A stretch of 64,000 nucleotides of DNA from SG-bin7 sp964498095 (GCA_964498095.1 CAZCFY010000003.1:62001-126000), one strand, 5' to 3'; counted from the stretch's first letter, positions 51,734 through 60,598 are shown. Numbers and translations are program-made. The notes: a model not told the origin generated them from the letters alone.

Positions 51734-53114
51734 AGCTCTTCACTTCAACAGGGCCTACGGGGCCTAACTGATCTTTAACCGAGCGTGAATTCGCATAAAC
51801 CAAAATCTTTAAGGATTCGGGTCTTAAATAATTTTTTATGACCTGATTAACTTCGTTAGTAGAAATTTTTTGCACGTTGTCGATAAAATCTTCCAGATAA
51901 TCATCGTCAATATTATAGAGCCGTAAGATCATTAAATTACTGGCCAGCTTTTCCGCGGTTTCAATCGCGCGCGGAAAGTTTCCGACCATAAAAGCCTTAG
52001 CATCCTTAACTTCCTGCTCTGTCGCCCCCTGCGAACGGAAGCGTTCTAGTTCCTGCAAAGTTTTTTTAATGGTCTCGCCAACCTTGTCATTGCGCGTGAA
52101 GGTCGAAATCGTAAACGGACCCGAATCTTTTCGGGCATCAAAGCCCGAGGAAATTCCATAAGTAAGTCCAGAGCGCACGCGCACTTCTTGCATCAAACGG
52201 CTGGCAAAACCGCCACCTAAAATAGTATTCGCTAAACGCAATTTTTGAAAGTCGGGGTTATCACGGCGGATGCCGTAGTGACCGATGCGGATTTCTGACT
52301 GCACAAGGTCTACTTTATCAACAACACGGATTTGCAGTCCTTGAATTTGTGTTAATGCCGGGAAAGTGAGGGCTGGGACTTCCTTTTCCTTCCAGCCACC
52401 GAAGTGTTTTTCCAGTTTATCGACAATATCAGAAGAATAGTTTCCGACGACCGCAAGTATGGCATTATTCGGGCGGTAATATTGGCGATAATGTTTCACC
52501 ACATTTTTTTGTTCCACTGTAGAAATTCCCTGACGGCGGCCGATAACGGCATGGGAATACGGGTGCGCGGAATAAAGAAAATCTTGGTAAGCTAAAGACG
52601 TAAACGCGCCTGGCTCTTCCGTTGACTTCTTAATGGCATCAAGCACTTGTCGCTTTAAGCGTTTTATCTCGTCTTTATCAAAAGCGGCTCCAGTCAAAAT
52701 GTTAGCGAAAATATCCAGAAGTTCGTCGCTATATGTGGAAAGCCCTGACGCATTAAACTGCGTAAAATCATAATCGGTATCCGCATCGTAACTAGCACCA
52801 ATAGCTCCAAATTTATCGGCAATTTGCGTCGCATTTAATTTTTGCGTGCCCTTGTTTATCATTTCCGCGACAAAATAAGAAAGTCCCGGCATGTTTTGTG
52901 GATCATGGGACGCACCGACTTTAACCATCATGCTGTAGGTAGTATAAGGAAGGGCCTTATCATCAACTAATAAAACTTTGAGCCCGTTAGAAAGGGTAAC
53001 CTCTTTATAGGGACGTAAAGTAAATCCAGATTGCGGTAAAATTTTTGGTAGCGGCACGCCCGAGCATCCCGCAACCGCCGCAATGATAATTGCCAGACTA
53101 ATTAGTTTTTTCAT
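51717..53114 (-). CDS. M16-family peptidase-like lipoprotein, probably non-catalytic subunit
   Basis: 465 residues with a lipobox (IIAAVAGC). Two M16 domains are present, but the HxxEH zinc motif expected near residue 80 reads YFVAEMINKGT, so the zinc ligands are missing. The second domain keeps family features (GLTYGISSGFDARKDSG). In M16B peptidases an active and an inactive subunit pair up; the active partner is the gene just upstream (17-base overlap). Proteolysis of small peptides in the periplasm is the family role. Confidence 0.88.
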   Translation of the reverse strand: MKKLISLAIIIAAVAGCSGVPLPKILPQSGFTLRPYKEVTLSNGLKVLLVDDKALPYTTYSMMVKVGASHDPQNMPGLSYFVAEMINKGTQKLNATQIADKFGAIGASYDADTDYDFTQFNASGLSTYSDELLDIFANILTGAAFDKDEIKRLKRQVLDAIKKSTEEPGAFTSLAYQDFLYSAHPYSHAVIGRRQGISTVEQKNVVKHYRQYYRPNNAILAVVGNYSSDIVDKLEKHFGGWKEKEVPALTFPALTQIQGLQIRVVDKVDLVQSEIRIGHYGIRRDNPDFQKLRLANTILGGGFASRLMQEVRVRSGLTYGISSGFDARKDSGPFTISTFTRNDKVGETIKKTLQELERFRSQGATEQEVKDAKAFMVGNFPRAIETAEKLASNLMILRLYNIDDDYLEDFIDNVQKISTNEVNQVIKNYLRPESLKILVYANSRSVKDQLGPVGPVEVKSFKDYL

Positions 53115-54462
53115 TTTCTCCCCCTACGGATGGAACCACTTTTACGATGGATTTCTGGTTTGGATTTAAGTACTTTTTAGCAATGGTTTGCACCTGATCA
53201 ACCGTAACAACGTCGTATTTGTCTAAGTCGCGAAAAAACATTTGGTAGTCACCAAACAACGTTTCGTTGAGCGCCAGCGCGTGAGCTTTGCCGTGAATCG
53301 TTTTTAATGAGCTCACATAGTCCATCATAATTTGATTTTTGGCCTTTTTTAGCTCGGCCTCGCCAACGCCTTTTGTACGCAATATCCAAAGTTCATTTTC
53401 AATAACTTTTAAAATATTATCCGGAGTCATTCCCGAGCGTAATCCCGCAGTGATCTGAAAAAATCCTGGTTCCTGGGGCGTCCAACTGCTCGCGCTCACG
53501 TTAAGAACAATCTGACTACGATAAACCATGCGTTTATAGAGGCGGCTGGATTGGTCGCTTCCTAGAATATTGGCGATCAAATCCAAAACATAAGTGTCAT
53601 CATCTCCGGCCTTTGAAGTCTTAAACGCCATTCCAACCGTCGGCGTTTGAACCGCTCTCGTAATCTCGCGGCTGCGTTCACCGCCCTGCTTGGGTTCCGT
53701 GGGGTACGTGCGCGGTTTGATAACCGAAGACGGAAGACTGCCGTAATATTTTTGAATTAAATCTTTTGTTTTTGCTTTGTTAATATCACCCGCCACCACC
53801 AGCACGGCATTATTGGGAGCATAAAACGTTTTGTAAAACTCCTGGCAATCCTTAAGTGTGATGCGGTTTAAATCCGTCATCCAGCCTATCACGGGCCAGC
53901 GGTAAGGATGCGCTTTATAAACTAAATCAAAGGTAGCCTCCCACAACGCTCCCATCACGCTATTATCAGTACGCTTACGGCGCTCTTCTTTTACGACTTC
54001 CCGTTCCGTTTTTATTTTCTCGTCGGTTATATTTAAATTCACCATGCGGTCGGATTCGATATCCATAATGAGCTCTAACTTATCGCTGGGACCATCAATG
54101 TAATAACCGGTATAGTCGTTAGAAGTGAATGCATTATTTACGGCGCCACTAGAGTGAGTAATTCTATCGAAGTCTTCGCCGCTATAGCGTTTCGCGCCCT
54201 TAAACATCATGTGTTCAAAAAGATGCGCGATGCCAGTTATTCCGGGACGCTCATCTTTAGAGCCCACGCGAAACCAGGTATTATAACTTACAAGAGGTAC
54301 CGAATGATCTTCGTAAAGAAGAACAGTTAGGCCATTAGGTAACTGATATTTTTCGACATCGAGTTTTAGGTTTTGACTTATACTGGATGCCGATGCGATT
54401 GCCGTAAATAAAAACGAAATGAGAATGCTCACGGTCCAACTCCTTGACATGTGAATTCTCAT
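53098..54462 (-). CDS. M16-family zinc peptidase, catalytic subunit
   Basis: 454 residues with a signal peptide (VSILISFLFTAIASAS). The inverted zinc motif HLFEH is at residues 80-84 and the third ligand Glu lies downstream in KIKTEREVVKEERRKR. The second half carries the structural M16 domain (GLRSGMTPDN). It overlaps the inactive M16 gene by 17 bases, so the two are coupled and likely form a heterodimer. The first Met is uncertain; a second ATG lies four codons in. Confidence 0.92.
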   Translation of the reverse strand: MRIHMSRSWTVSILISFLFTAIASASSISQNLKLDVEKYQLPNGLTVLLYEDHSVPLVSYNTWFRVGSKDERPGITGIAHLFEHMMFKGAKRYSGEDFDRITHSSGAVNNAFTSNDYTGYYIDGPSDKLELIMDIESDRMVNLNITDEKIKTEREVVKEERRKRTDNSVMGALWEATFDLVYKAHPYRWPVIGWMTDLNRITLKDCQEFYKTFYAPNNAVLVVAGDINKAKTKDLIQKYYGSLPSSVIKPRTYPTEPKQGGERSREITRAVQTPTVGMAFKTSKAGDDDTYVLDLIANILGSDQSSRLYKRMVYRSQIVLNVSASSWTPQEPGFFQITAGLRSGMTPDNILKVIENELWILRTKGVGEAELKKAKNQIMMDYVSSLKTIHGKAHALALNETLFGDYQMFFRDLDKYDVVTVDQVQTIAKKYLNPNQKSIVKVVPSVGGENEKTN

Positions 54463-54492
54463 TATTGTCTAGCTGGCTTGCGCCTGAGTCAA

Positions 54493-55011
54493 CTACTGGA
54501 CGGCGAAGTAAGTAAAGTAAACTTCTTTGACGACGCCCTCTTTTAAGAAACCGTTAAGAGTCGTGGCAATTTGATCTTTTAAGAAGAGCTTTCCTTGAAT
54601 TGTTTCGATATCCGCAAAGCGCTTTGAGTTTAAAATTTTAACTATAGAGTCTCGTGATTCCGCGCCTAGTCGCACCACATCTTCAAAGCCTTTGGTATCA
54701 AGCATCTCTAGACTCATTTCCAAACGAATGGCGCGCGACGGAAAGCCAGCTAAATTTACGGTGAACTGTTCCATATTATAAAGCACGACGTCCGACTCCA
54801 TCTCCTCGAGTGCTTTAGACAAAAGTTCTTTTTCATTTTCTTCGACGATTTTCGGTGGTTCAAATTCAACCGTATTAATAAAAACCAAATACAAACCCCC
54901 ACCTAAAGTCGCCAAATTTATAACAAGAAAAAGTGGCAGCAATAGTTTGCCTATTTTGCCGCCGTCAGATGGCGCAGGGGCCGCACTTTCTTTTGTCTCA
55001 GTTTCAGCCAT
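54493..55011 (-). CDS. fliL: Flagellar basal body-associated protein FliL
   Basis: 172 residues from the ATG at 55011 (AGAGGAC upstream). A short acidic N-terminus is followed by one membrane helix (LLLPLFLVINLATLGGGLYLV) and the periplasmic FliL domain (about 60-172), which contains the family pattern NLAGFPSRAIRLEMSLEM and ends KEVYFTYFAVQ. FliL rings surround the stator and support motor torque. The gene is not next to other flagellar genes here, which suggests a scattered flagellar regulon or a second copy elsewhere. Confidence 0.88.
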   Translation of the reverse strand: MAETETKESAAPAPSDGGKIGKLLLPLFLVINLATLGGGLYLVFINTVEFEPPKIVEENEKELLSKALEEMESDVVLYNMEQFTVNLAGFPSRAIRLEMSLEMLDTKGFEDVVRLGAESRDSIVKILNSKRFADIETIQGKLFLKDQIATTLNGFLKEGVVKEVYFTYFAVQ

Positions 55012-55143
55012 AGTTCGTCCTCTGTAATATTTATCGGCAGTCCGACGAAAGTCTTGATACGAAAACGTGGTCACTGGACTCTAATTCTTGACATTTATTC
55101 CGTAACCCAACGAGACTGAGTTATACTATTAAGTAGAGAAGGT

Positions 55144-56202
55144 ATGAGAATGAATTCACTCTTAAAATCGTCAAAATGTTTAACAGTTTTGGCACCTTTT
55201 TTACTCGCCGCACAAGCCTTCGCCGGCGCGCTGACTCTTGAAGAGGAAATCCGCGACTCTTCTAACTCCTTTATGACCAAGATTAACAGTCAAGTTCCTG
55301 ATAGCGTGATCAGCCTGGGAAATGTTAATTACTTTCCCAACCATATTTTTGTCGTTGATAAACAACAGCGTAGCCTCACAGTGTGGCAGCAATTTAATGT
55401 TGGCAGTCTCAAAGCGATACGCCATTACCCGGCCGACATCGGTAAAAATCAGGGTGATAAAGTGGCGCGTGGCGACCACCGCACGCCCGAAGGTATTTAC
55501 ACTTTCTTAGAAAAACTTGAAGGCAATGTTTTAGATTTTTCTCTCTATGGCAGCCGCGCTTTTACGATTAGCTATCCCAACGTTTTTGATAAACTATTAG
55601 GAAAAACCGGCGCGGGAATTTGGCTTCACGCCGTTCCCGACACAGTGGCGCTTACGCGGGGATCCCGCGGCTGCGTCGTTGTTCGTAACGAAGTTATTAA
55701 AGATATTACGCAATTTATTAATCTGCAAAAGACTCCTATCATTATTCGCGACACCGTTAACTATGTGGGCTCTGAGAAGCAGAAAGAAAAATATCAAGTT
55801 CTCACGACTATGCTCGAAGGTTGGCGCAAGGCCTGGGAAGAAAAAAACATCGACAAGTATATGGAGTTTTATAGTGATAGTTTTCACGCTTTGAAAATGA
55901 ATAAGCGTAAGTGGCACCGCTATAAAAAAGACCTTGCGGCTAAATATGAAAACATTAAAATTCGTTTTTCCGAACCTGCGGTATTGGAACAAAAGGATCA
56001 AATCTGGGTCCGCGCCTTTCAGCATTATGAATCCAACCTCCACAAGGATTTTGGCCAAAAAACAATTTACCTCCGTTACGAAAATAATGTTCCAAAAATA
56101 ATTAACGAGGACTGGGTTGAAACCACCGACACTTCCGTCGTTGACTCCCTCAATAGCTCCACTGGCATGATGGGAACATTAAGCCAGACCTCAAAACTTT
56201 AG
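55144..56202 (+). CDS. L,D-transpeptidase (YkuD) with C-terminal NTF2-like domain
   Basis: 352 residues with a signal peptide (about 1-27). The YkuD domain (about 65-200) has TPEGIYTF, H162 (IWLHAVPD) and the catalytic S174-R175-G176-C177 (SRGCVVVRN). Residues 215-340 look like an NTF2/SnoaL fold (MLEGWRKAWEEKNIDKYMEF). YkuD enzymes make 3-3 cross-links in peptidoglycan or attach proteins to it; in Bdellovibrio relatives such enzymes modify the prey cell wall. A TATACT box at 55122-55127 lies 16 bases before the ATG. Confidence 0.9.
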   Translation: MRMNSLLKSSKCLTVLAPFLLAAQAFAGALTLEEEIRDSSNSFMTKINSQVPDSVISLGNVNYFPNHIFVVDKQQRSLTVWQQFNVGSLKAIRHYPADIGKNQGDKVARGDHRTPEGIYTFLEKLEGNVLDFSLYGSRAFTISYPNVFDKLLGKTGAGIWLHAVPDTVALTRGSRGCVVVRNEVIKDITQFINLQKTPIIIRDTVNYVGSEKQKEKYQVLTTMLEGWRKAWEEKNIDKYMEFYSDSFHALKMNKRKWHRYKKDLAAKYENIKIRFSEPAVLEQKDQIWVRAFQHYESNLHKDFGQKTIYLRYENNVPKIINEDWVETTDTSVVDSLNSSTGMMGTLSQTSKL

Positions 56203-56228
56203 ATACACCGTTCTATTTCGGGAATTGT

Positions 56229-56753
56229 ATGCGATTTAGCATTCTTTTAGTATTATGTTTTTTCACCCCAACTTTATCGTTATCCCAGCAGTGTGGTGAG
56301 GCCGATAAAAAGTGGTTACAATGTGAGGCCGACCAAGACTGCACGGTGATTCAGGATTCCTGCGGTTGGCCTAAACACGCAGTTAACAAAAAATTCACCG
56401 AAGAAAATCTTAAATATAATAAGTGCCGGGGCATGGCCATGGACTGCGCGGCCTATAACGAAGTCCGCGACGGTAAATGGACCGCAAAATGTACCGTAAA
56501 AAGATGTATCCCCGTAAAGCAAGCTCTCGACCCTAAAATCGTCTGCGAAAAAGCGGGCGGCGTTTGGGATACTTTTGTGGGCCGCGGACACGTGACGGGC
56601 TGCAATCTTCCCACTAAAGACGCCGGCAAAAAATGTGAGCGTGGCGAGGACTGTGAAAGCGTTTGTCTAAAAGACCGAACTTGTTACGGTTTAAAAGAGT
56701 ATCGCGGCTGTGCTTTTTTTAAAGGTAGCGATTCTATAAAGTGCGTTGATTAA
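56229..56753 (+). CDS. Secreted cysteine-rich protein of unknown function
   Basis: 174 residues with a signal peptide (MRFSILLVLCFFTPTLSLS). The mature part has 16 cysteines, enough for eight disulfides, in small clusters (CEADQDCTV, QDSCGW, CERGEDCESVCLKDRTC). The first half resembles small disulfide modules that are common in myxobacterial and oligoflexial secreted proteins, but I do not assign a family. The 3' end overlaps the converging methyltransferase gene by 20 bases. Confidence 0.75.
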   Translation: MRFSILLVLCFFTPTLSLSQQCGEADKKWLQCEADQDCTVIQDSCGWPKHAVNKKFTEENLKYNKCRGMAMDCAAYNEVRDGKWTAKCTVKRCIPVKQALDPKIVCEKAGGVWDTFVGRGHVTGCNLPTKDAGKKCERGEDCESVCLKDRTCYGLKEYRGCAFFKGSDSIKCVD

Positions 56754-57450
56754 CTTTGATTTTTCGCGCACGCACAAAAATAAAATGAGGTTTTGTAGAA
56801 AGCTTTTGAAAGTGAGCCTCAGAAATATTTTTTATGGCGGTGGCCGGCGCCCCTTCCGAAAAACCGTCAATCACAAAATCCGCATTAAAAAGAGAATTAA
56901 AAATCTTACTTATTGGCCGGCGATAAAATGAAACCTCAACTGACTTACCGGGCAAGGTATTCCATTTTTGCGTCAACAATTCTTCTGCGAAATAGTTTTT
57001 AGTCACGGAATCAGCGAAATCCATGTTCGGATGATGCGTTGAAAAAGCAAATATCCCATCCCTCTTTAATACCCGGTTAACTTCTAAGAATAATTTCTCA
57101 AGATCTCTAACGTAGTGAATGGTTAACCCGGAAATTACCAAGTCGAATGACCCATCAGTCTCTCTAGCCAATCCGTCGTTTAGGTCTCCAACATAAGCGT
57201 TCACGTCTGGATGCTGCCTGGAAATTATTTTAATGAATTCTTCGGATCTGTCGATCGCAGTTATTTTCTGGCAAAAAGTCTTTAAATCTTGAATATAGGA
57301 ACCCGGCCCACAACCTAAATCCAAGCACGAACTAAACTTTTCTGACGGTAAGAGCGCCAATAAAGACGGCTTGTCATATAGGGAATTATAAATATTAGCC
57401 TTGATTACTTCGGCATATTCCGAAGCATACCGAGAATACAGCTCGCTCAT
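56734..57450 (-). CDS. SAM-dependent methyltransferase, class I
   Basis: 238 residues. The SAM-binding loop CLDLGCGPGSYI (about 42-53), the acidic motif KITAIDRSEEF and GSFDLVISGLTIHYVRDLEKL mark a class I methyltransferase of the UbiE/Methyltransf_11 type. The substrate is unknown. It lies 109 bases downstream of the small acidic protein gene, with a partial structured repeat (57463-57504) in between. Confidence 0.85.
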   Translation of the reverse strand: MSELYSRYASEYAEVIKANIYNSLYDKPSLLALLPSEKFSSCLDLGCGPGSYIQDLKTFCQKITAIDRSEEFIKIISRQHPDVNAYVGDLNDGLARETDGSFDLVISGLTIHYVRDLEKLFLEVNRVLKRDGIFAFSTHHPNMDFADSVTKNYFAEELLTQKWNTLPGKSVEVSFYRRPISKIFNSLFNADFVIDGFSEGAPATAIKNISEAHFQKLSTKPHFIFVRARKIKVNQRTL

Positions 57451-57462
57451 AGGTCCTCCAGA

Positions 57463-57504
57463 GGCGCCCGAAAGCGCGCGCCGAGCCGCAAAGGCAAAGA
57501 GCCT
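57463..57504. repeat. Partial copy of the structured element (hairpins 2 and 3)
   Basis: An 18-base stretch (57474-57491) is identical to 47805-47822 and includes GAGCCGCAA. It is followed by AGGC-AAAGA-GCCT (57492-57504), which matches the GTGC-ACGGA-GCAC hairpin of the larger element in stem and loop length but with changed, still paired bases. A GGCGC/GCGCC stem precedes it. The outer arms are absent. Confidence 0.6.
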
Positions 57505-57516
57505 GGGTCAATAAAT

Positions 57517-57562
57517 TAACGCAGGTGCACTACCAAAAAGAACCTGGAACCTTTTTGCGTTA
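57517..57562 (-). terminator. Inverted repeat at the stop codon of the small acidic protein gene
   Basis: TAACGCA (57517-57523) and TGCGTTA (57556-57562) form the base of a stem that includes the TAA stop of the minus-strand gene; inside, AAAAAG and CTTTTT can pair. In minus-strand RNA this gives an AU-rich hairpin with U-run just after the stop, a likely terminator. Confidence 0.5.
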
Positions 57563-57760
57563 GTGGGCGGCGCCGTTACCGGTTTCTTCTTCTTCTTCCT
57601 CTTCGAGGTCAAAGCGGGCGGCTTCAGCGGATAAATCGGGAAGGGATTCAAGATGTTTTTTGAGCTCTTCTGTTGTTAAAAGTCCGCGGCGCATGTACCA
57701 CTCGGCCATTCTTTTATCAAATTTTAAAGCTTCAAGAACTTTTTGTAGATCTTCAGTCAT
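57560..57760 (-). CDS. Small acidic protein of unknown function
   Basis: 66 residues from the ATG at 57760, which has GGGGGATGAG just before it (an ATG four codons earlier lies in that sequence). The first 45 residues are helical (KVLEALKFDKRMAEWYMRRGLLTTEEL), the end is a run of Glu (LEEEEEEETGNG). It could be an adaptor or a small regulator, but no family is recognised. It follows the rhomboid gene in the same direction. Confidence 0.65.
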   Translation of the reverse strand: MTEDLQKVLEALKFDKRMAEWYMRRGLLTTEELKKHLESLPDLSAEAARFDLEEEEEEETGNGAAH

Positions 57761-57783
57761 CTCATCCCCCAAAATTCAAAAAA

Positions 57784-58548
57784 CTAGTTCCAAAATTTTG
57801 GATCTTGTTTTTCGGAAACCTCGTTATTTACCACCAATTTAAGCCCACGTCTATTGGTAGGTTGGCTGCTTTTACCACGGCGCCCAATCGACCAGCGGGT
57901 CCAAAAATACAGGAACAAGTAACCCACGATAATACCGCCCAGGTGAGCAAGGTTGGCGACGTTACTTTCCCCGCTCGCTTTTGAATTTAAAAGCGTAATA
58001 AACTCAATTCCGGCCAAAATCATGACAAAATAACGGGCCTGCATAGGGAAAAGCATGAAAAAATATACAATACGGTCGCCAAAAATTATTCCATAGGCCA
58101 AAAGTAGCCCGAATACCGCTCCCGACGCGCCGACAACGGGTGAAATCCACGCTAGCGACGGCCCGGCAACCAGATAATGAAAGGTTAGACCAATCATATA
58201 AATGATTCCTGCACCTACGCCGCAAACCAAGTAGTAAATTAGGAAAAAGCGTGAACCCCAACGCTGTTCTAGCTCCGAACCCAACCACCAAAGCAACAGC
58301 ATGTTAAAAAGTATATGCGAGAGGCTTGTCGCATGCAGAAACATATAGGTAAATATCTGCCAAACAAAAAACTTTTCAAATAAAAGTCCCGGGACCAGCC
58401 CGAAATATTTGCTGAAAAATCCAGGCGCCACAATATAGTTTTCGGCAATAATGGTTAAGAAAAACCAAATTGCGGTATTGATAATTATGAGTTTTTTAAC
58501 GACCGGCGTAAGCGGCGCTACGACCTGGATATTCATTCCACCACGCAT
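57784..58548 (-). CDS. Rhomboid-family intramembrane serine protease
   Basis: 254 residues with six to seven membrane helices. The catalytic dyad is present: S142 in GASGAVFG and H202 in AHLGG; the loop-1 segment and LHATSLSHILFNMLLLWWLG (family HxxxN motif) are intact. The C-terminal tail is cytoplasmic and basic. Rhomboids cleave membrane helices, releasing or activating partners. It is the last gene before the small acidic protein gene and overlaps none. Confidence 0.93.
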   Translation of the reverse strand: MRGGMNIQVVAPLTPVVKKLIIINTAIWFFLTIIAENYIVAPGFFSKYFGLVPGLLFEKFFVWQIFTYMFLHATSLSHILFNMLLLWWLGSELEQRWGSRFFLIYYLVCGVGAGIIYMIGLTFHYLVAGPSLAWISPVVGASGAVFGLLLAYGIIFGDRIVYFFMLFPMQARYFVMILAGIEFITLLNSKASGESNVANLAHLGGIIVGYLFLYFWTRWSIGRRGKSSQPTNRRGLKLVVNNEVSEKQDPKFWN

Positions 58549-58549
58549 G

Positions 58550-58960
58550 CTAACTCCGTTTCGGCTGGCTTAACTCAATAAGCACGCCGCCCGTAGATTT
58601 TGGGTGCACAAAGGCCACTTCACAATCATGCGCCCCCTTAAAAGGTTCCGCATGAATCATCTGCACACCGTGAGAAACTAAGCTTTTAATCGTTTCGCGA
58701 ATATTTTCTACCCTCAAACATATATGATGTACGCCTGGCCCGCGCTTTTCAAGAAATTTTGCGACCGAACTGTCCTTGGTGGTGGGTTCTAAAAGCTCTA
58801 TATTACATTGATTATTGAGACCAAAAAAGCCGACTTGCACTTTTTCTGATGCCACCGTTTCGGTATGATCTAATTTTAGTCCTAAAGCTTCATAAAACTT
58901 ACGTCCCGCATTTAAACTTTCCGTGGCTATGCCAATATGATCAAGTTCAAACTTAGCCAT
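58550..58960 (-). CDS. mce: Methylmalonyl-CoA epimerase (VOC superfamily)
   Basis: 136 residues, normal for the enzyme. VOC fold with metal ligands expected at H8 (FELDHIGIA), the second half histidine in GPGVHHICLRV and E131 in VLIELSQP. It converts D- to L-methylmalonyl-CoA in propionyl-CoA breakdown; the pattern CNIELLEP and KRGPGVHHICL is family-typical. Its start overlaps the stop of the HIT gene (TAATG) and it lies one base from the rhomboid gene, so the cluster is one operon. Confidence 0.9.
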   Translation of the reverse strand: MAKFELDHIGIATESLNAGRKFYEALGLKLDHTETVASEKVQVGFFGLNNQCNIELLEPTTKDSSVAKFLEKRGPGVHHICLRVENIRETIKSLVSHGVQMIHAEPFKGAHDCEVAFVHPKSTGGVLIELSQPKRS

Positions 58961-59565
58961 TAGGTAAGCTCCGCAAAGTTTTTACAAAGCCGTTCATAAA
59001 CTTGATCTAAGTTTTCAATCATAACTTTAGTTTTTGCAATCAGGGGTAAAAAATTAGCATCCCCTACCCACCGCGGAATTACGTGCTGGTGAAGGTGCTC
59101 AGGAATACCCGCGCCGGCCGCATATCCAAGGTTCATACCGACATTAAATCCCGCCGCATTAAAACTCTTTTTTAAAACTCGTAAAGTAAGCGGCAAGAGG
59201 GCCGTAAATTCGGCATACTCATCCTTCTCTAAATCATAAATATGTTCGCAGTGACGATTGGGAATTATAAGAAGATGCCCCGAATTATAGGGGAATTTAT
59301 TCATGATGACGGAGGCCATTTTGCCGGTATGAACAACTAAGGTTTCACTGGATTTCCCAGAGTTCAAAGCCGAACAAAACACGCAACCTTCGGGCTTGTA
59401 AATTTTTAGTATGTAATCGCGACGCTGGGGACGGTATAAAATCTGCGGCATAAGCCAGGTGCCCAGCTGCTCTAATACCGGCCTGCCTTTAAGGGCGCCA
59501 CCGGCAGAATTAGATTTTGCGGTGGACTTTCGTTTCGCTTTTGCTTTCGCTACTTTCCTTTTCAC
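58960..59565 (-). CDS. HIT-family hydrolase or Ap4A phosphorylase-like protein
   Basis: 201 residues, GTG start overlapping the sppA stop (GTGA). A basic N-terminal tail (about 1-35, KRKVAKAKAKRKSTAK) is unusual. The HIT domain has CVFC (61-64), GHLLIIPNRHCEHI and the HxHxH triad HLHQH (157-161). These proteins cut nucleoside polyphosphates such as Ap4A. The nearest type is the actinobacterial/FHIT-like Ap4A phosphorylase. It is in an operon with sppA upstream and mce downstream. Confidence 0.9.
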   Translation of the reverse strand: MKRKVAKAKAKRKSTAKSNSAGGALKGRPVLEQLGTWLMPQILYRPQRRDYILKIYKPEGCVFCSALNSGKSSETLVVHTGKMASVIMNKFPYNSGHLLIIPNRHCEHIYDLEKDEYAEFTALLPLTLRVLKKSFNAAGFNVGMNLGYAAGAGIPEHLHQHVIPRWVGDANFLPLIAKTKVMIENLDQVYERLCKNFAELT

Positions 59566-60509
59566 TCGCGCGCGCTCTCCAATACACCGGGTAATAGAAA
59601 TAAAGGTTTACCCAGGAGTTCCGTACGCAACACGCGGCTCACCGCTTTGCTAAAACCTCGCGAACTCGCTTCGTCTTCGTCGTCATTGACAAAAAACTGA
59701 ATTAGGTTTGAACGCCAGCGCTTGGGCTCAAATACTTCCGGTTTACCTTTAATGCCCGCGACAAGACCGGCCTCAGTTATGGCGTCCTCAAGATCACCGA
59801 GTTTATCGGCAAATCCATTTTTTACTGCTGATTCGCCGGTAAATATTCGGCCATCGGCAAACGGGTCGACTTTTTCTAACGGCAGTTTGCGGCTATCGGC
59901 CACGGCTTGTTTAAATTGTTTGTACACTTCGTCAATCATGCTTTGGAAAAGTTTGACCTCGTCATCGCGCATGGGTCGGTATTCAGCACCTGAGTCTTTA
60001 TAAGGACCAGTTTTTACGACATAGCGTTTGATTTTTGCCCAATCGTAGAGTCCCTGCAAGTTAGCAAACTCCATGATCACGCCAATGGAACCCATAAGCG
60101 TACCGGGATTGGTATAGATCACATCGCCGGCGATCGCGGTGTAATAGGCGCCACTGGCCGCCAAATTTGCACAGGATACGATGACTGGTTTTTTGGTAGA
60201 GGCCTTAAACTTTTTAATGCCCGTGTAATATTCCTGGCTCGCGCCAACTACGCCCCCTGGCGAGTCAACACGTATCACAACGGCCTTAACTTTATCGTCG
60301 CGGCCATATTTATCGAGCTGTTTTAAAACTTTTTCAGCGCTGACAATAACTCCCGAAACTCGCAGTAAAAGAACGGAATCTTTTGTCAGATGAACTTCGG
60401 GCTCGTCTACGTTAACCATAGACATAAGGCTTCCGGTAGCAACCAGATAAACCCCGCCCATGAACATTAATAAGATCATTATCATTAGGAATTGAAAGAA
60501 CCGCTTCAT
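59562..60509 (-). CDS. sppA: Signal peptide peptidase SppA (S49 family)
   Basis: 315 residues from the ATG at 60509; the frame is open to 60530 but adds only a short tail. A membrane anchor (FFQFLMIMILLMFMGGVYLV) precedes the S49 domain with VIRVDSPGGVVGASQEYY, the serine S119 in LAASGAYYTAIAGD and a likely catalytic lysine K161 in PYKDSGAEYRPM. It degrades cut signal peptides in the membrane. The short (one-domain) form matches Bacillus SppA. It lies downstream of rpsA. Confidence 0.93.
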   Translation of the reverse strand: MKRFFQFLMIMILLMFMGGVYLVATGSLMSMVNVDEPEVHLTKDSVLLLRVSGVIVSAEKVLKQLDKYGRDDKVKAVVIRVDSPGGVVGASQEYYTGIKKFKASTKKPVIVSCANLAASGAYYTAIAGDVIYTNPGTLMGSIGVIMEFANLQGLYDWAKIKRYVVKTGPYKDSGAEYRPMRDDEVKLFQSMIDEVYKQFKQAVADSRKLPLEKVDPFADGRIFTGESAVKNGFADKLGDLEDAITEAGLVAGIKGKPEVFEPKRWRSNLIQFFVNDDEDEASSRGFSKAVSRVLRTELLGKPLFLLPGVLESARE

Positions 60510-60552
60510 GGCTAGCACGCCCCTTCTCAAAGATGTCGATTTTGGAGAGACA

Positions 60553-60581
60553 GTGCAGCTCTGCTTTAATTAGAGCTGCAC
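60553..60581 (-). terminator. Perfect hairpin between rpsA and sppA
   Basis: GTGCAGCTCT (60553-60562) pairs with AGAGCTGCAC (60572-60581) over 10 bp around a 9-base loop. No T-run follows on the minus strand, so it may be a partial terminator or an mRNA processing or stability element that lowers sppA relative to rpsA. Confidence 0.6.
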
Positions 60582-60598
60582 AATAAAATTTCTAAATA

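Noticed and set aside
55088..55127. TTGACA at 55088 with TATACT at 55122 as a promoter for the L,D-transpeptidase gene
   Set aside because: The spacer would be 28 bases, far outside the 16-18 range; only the -10-like box is plausible.
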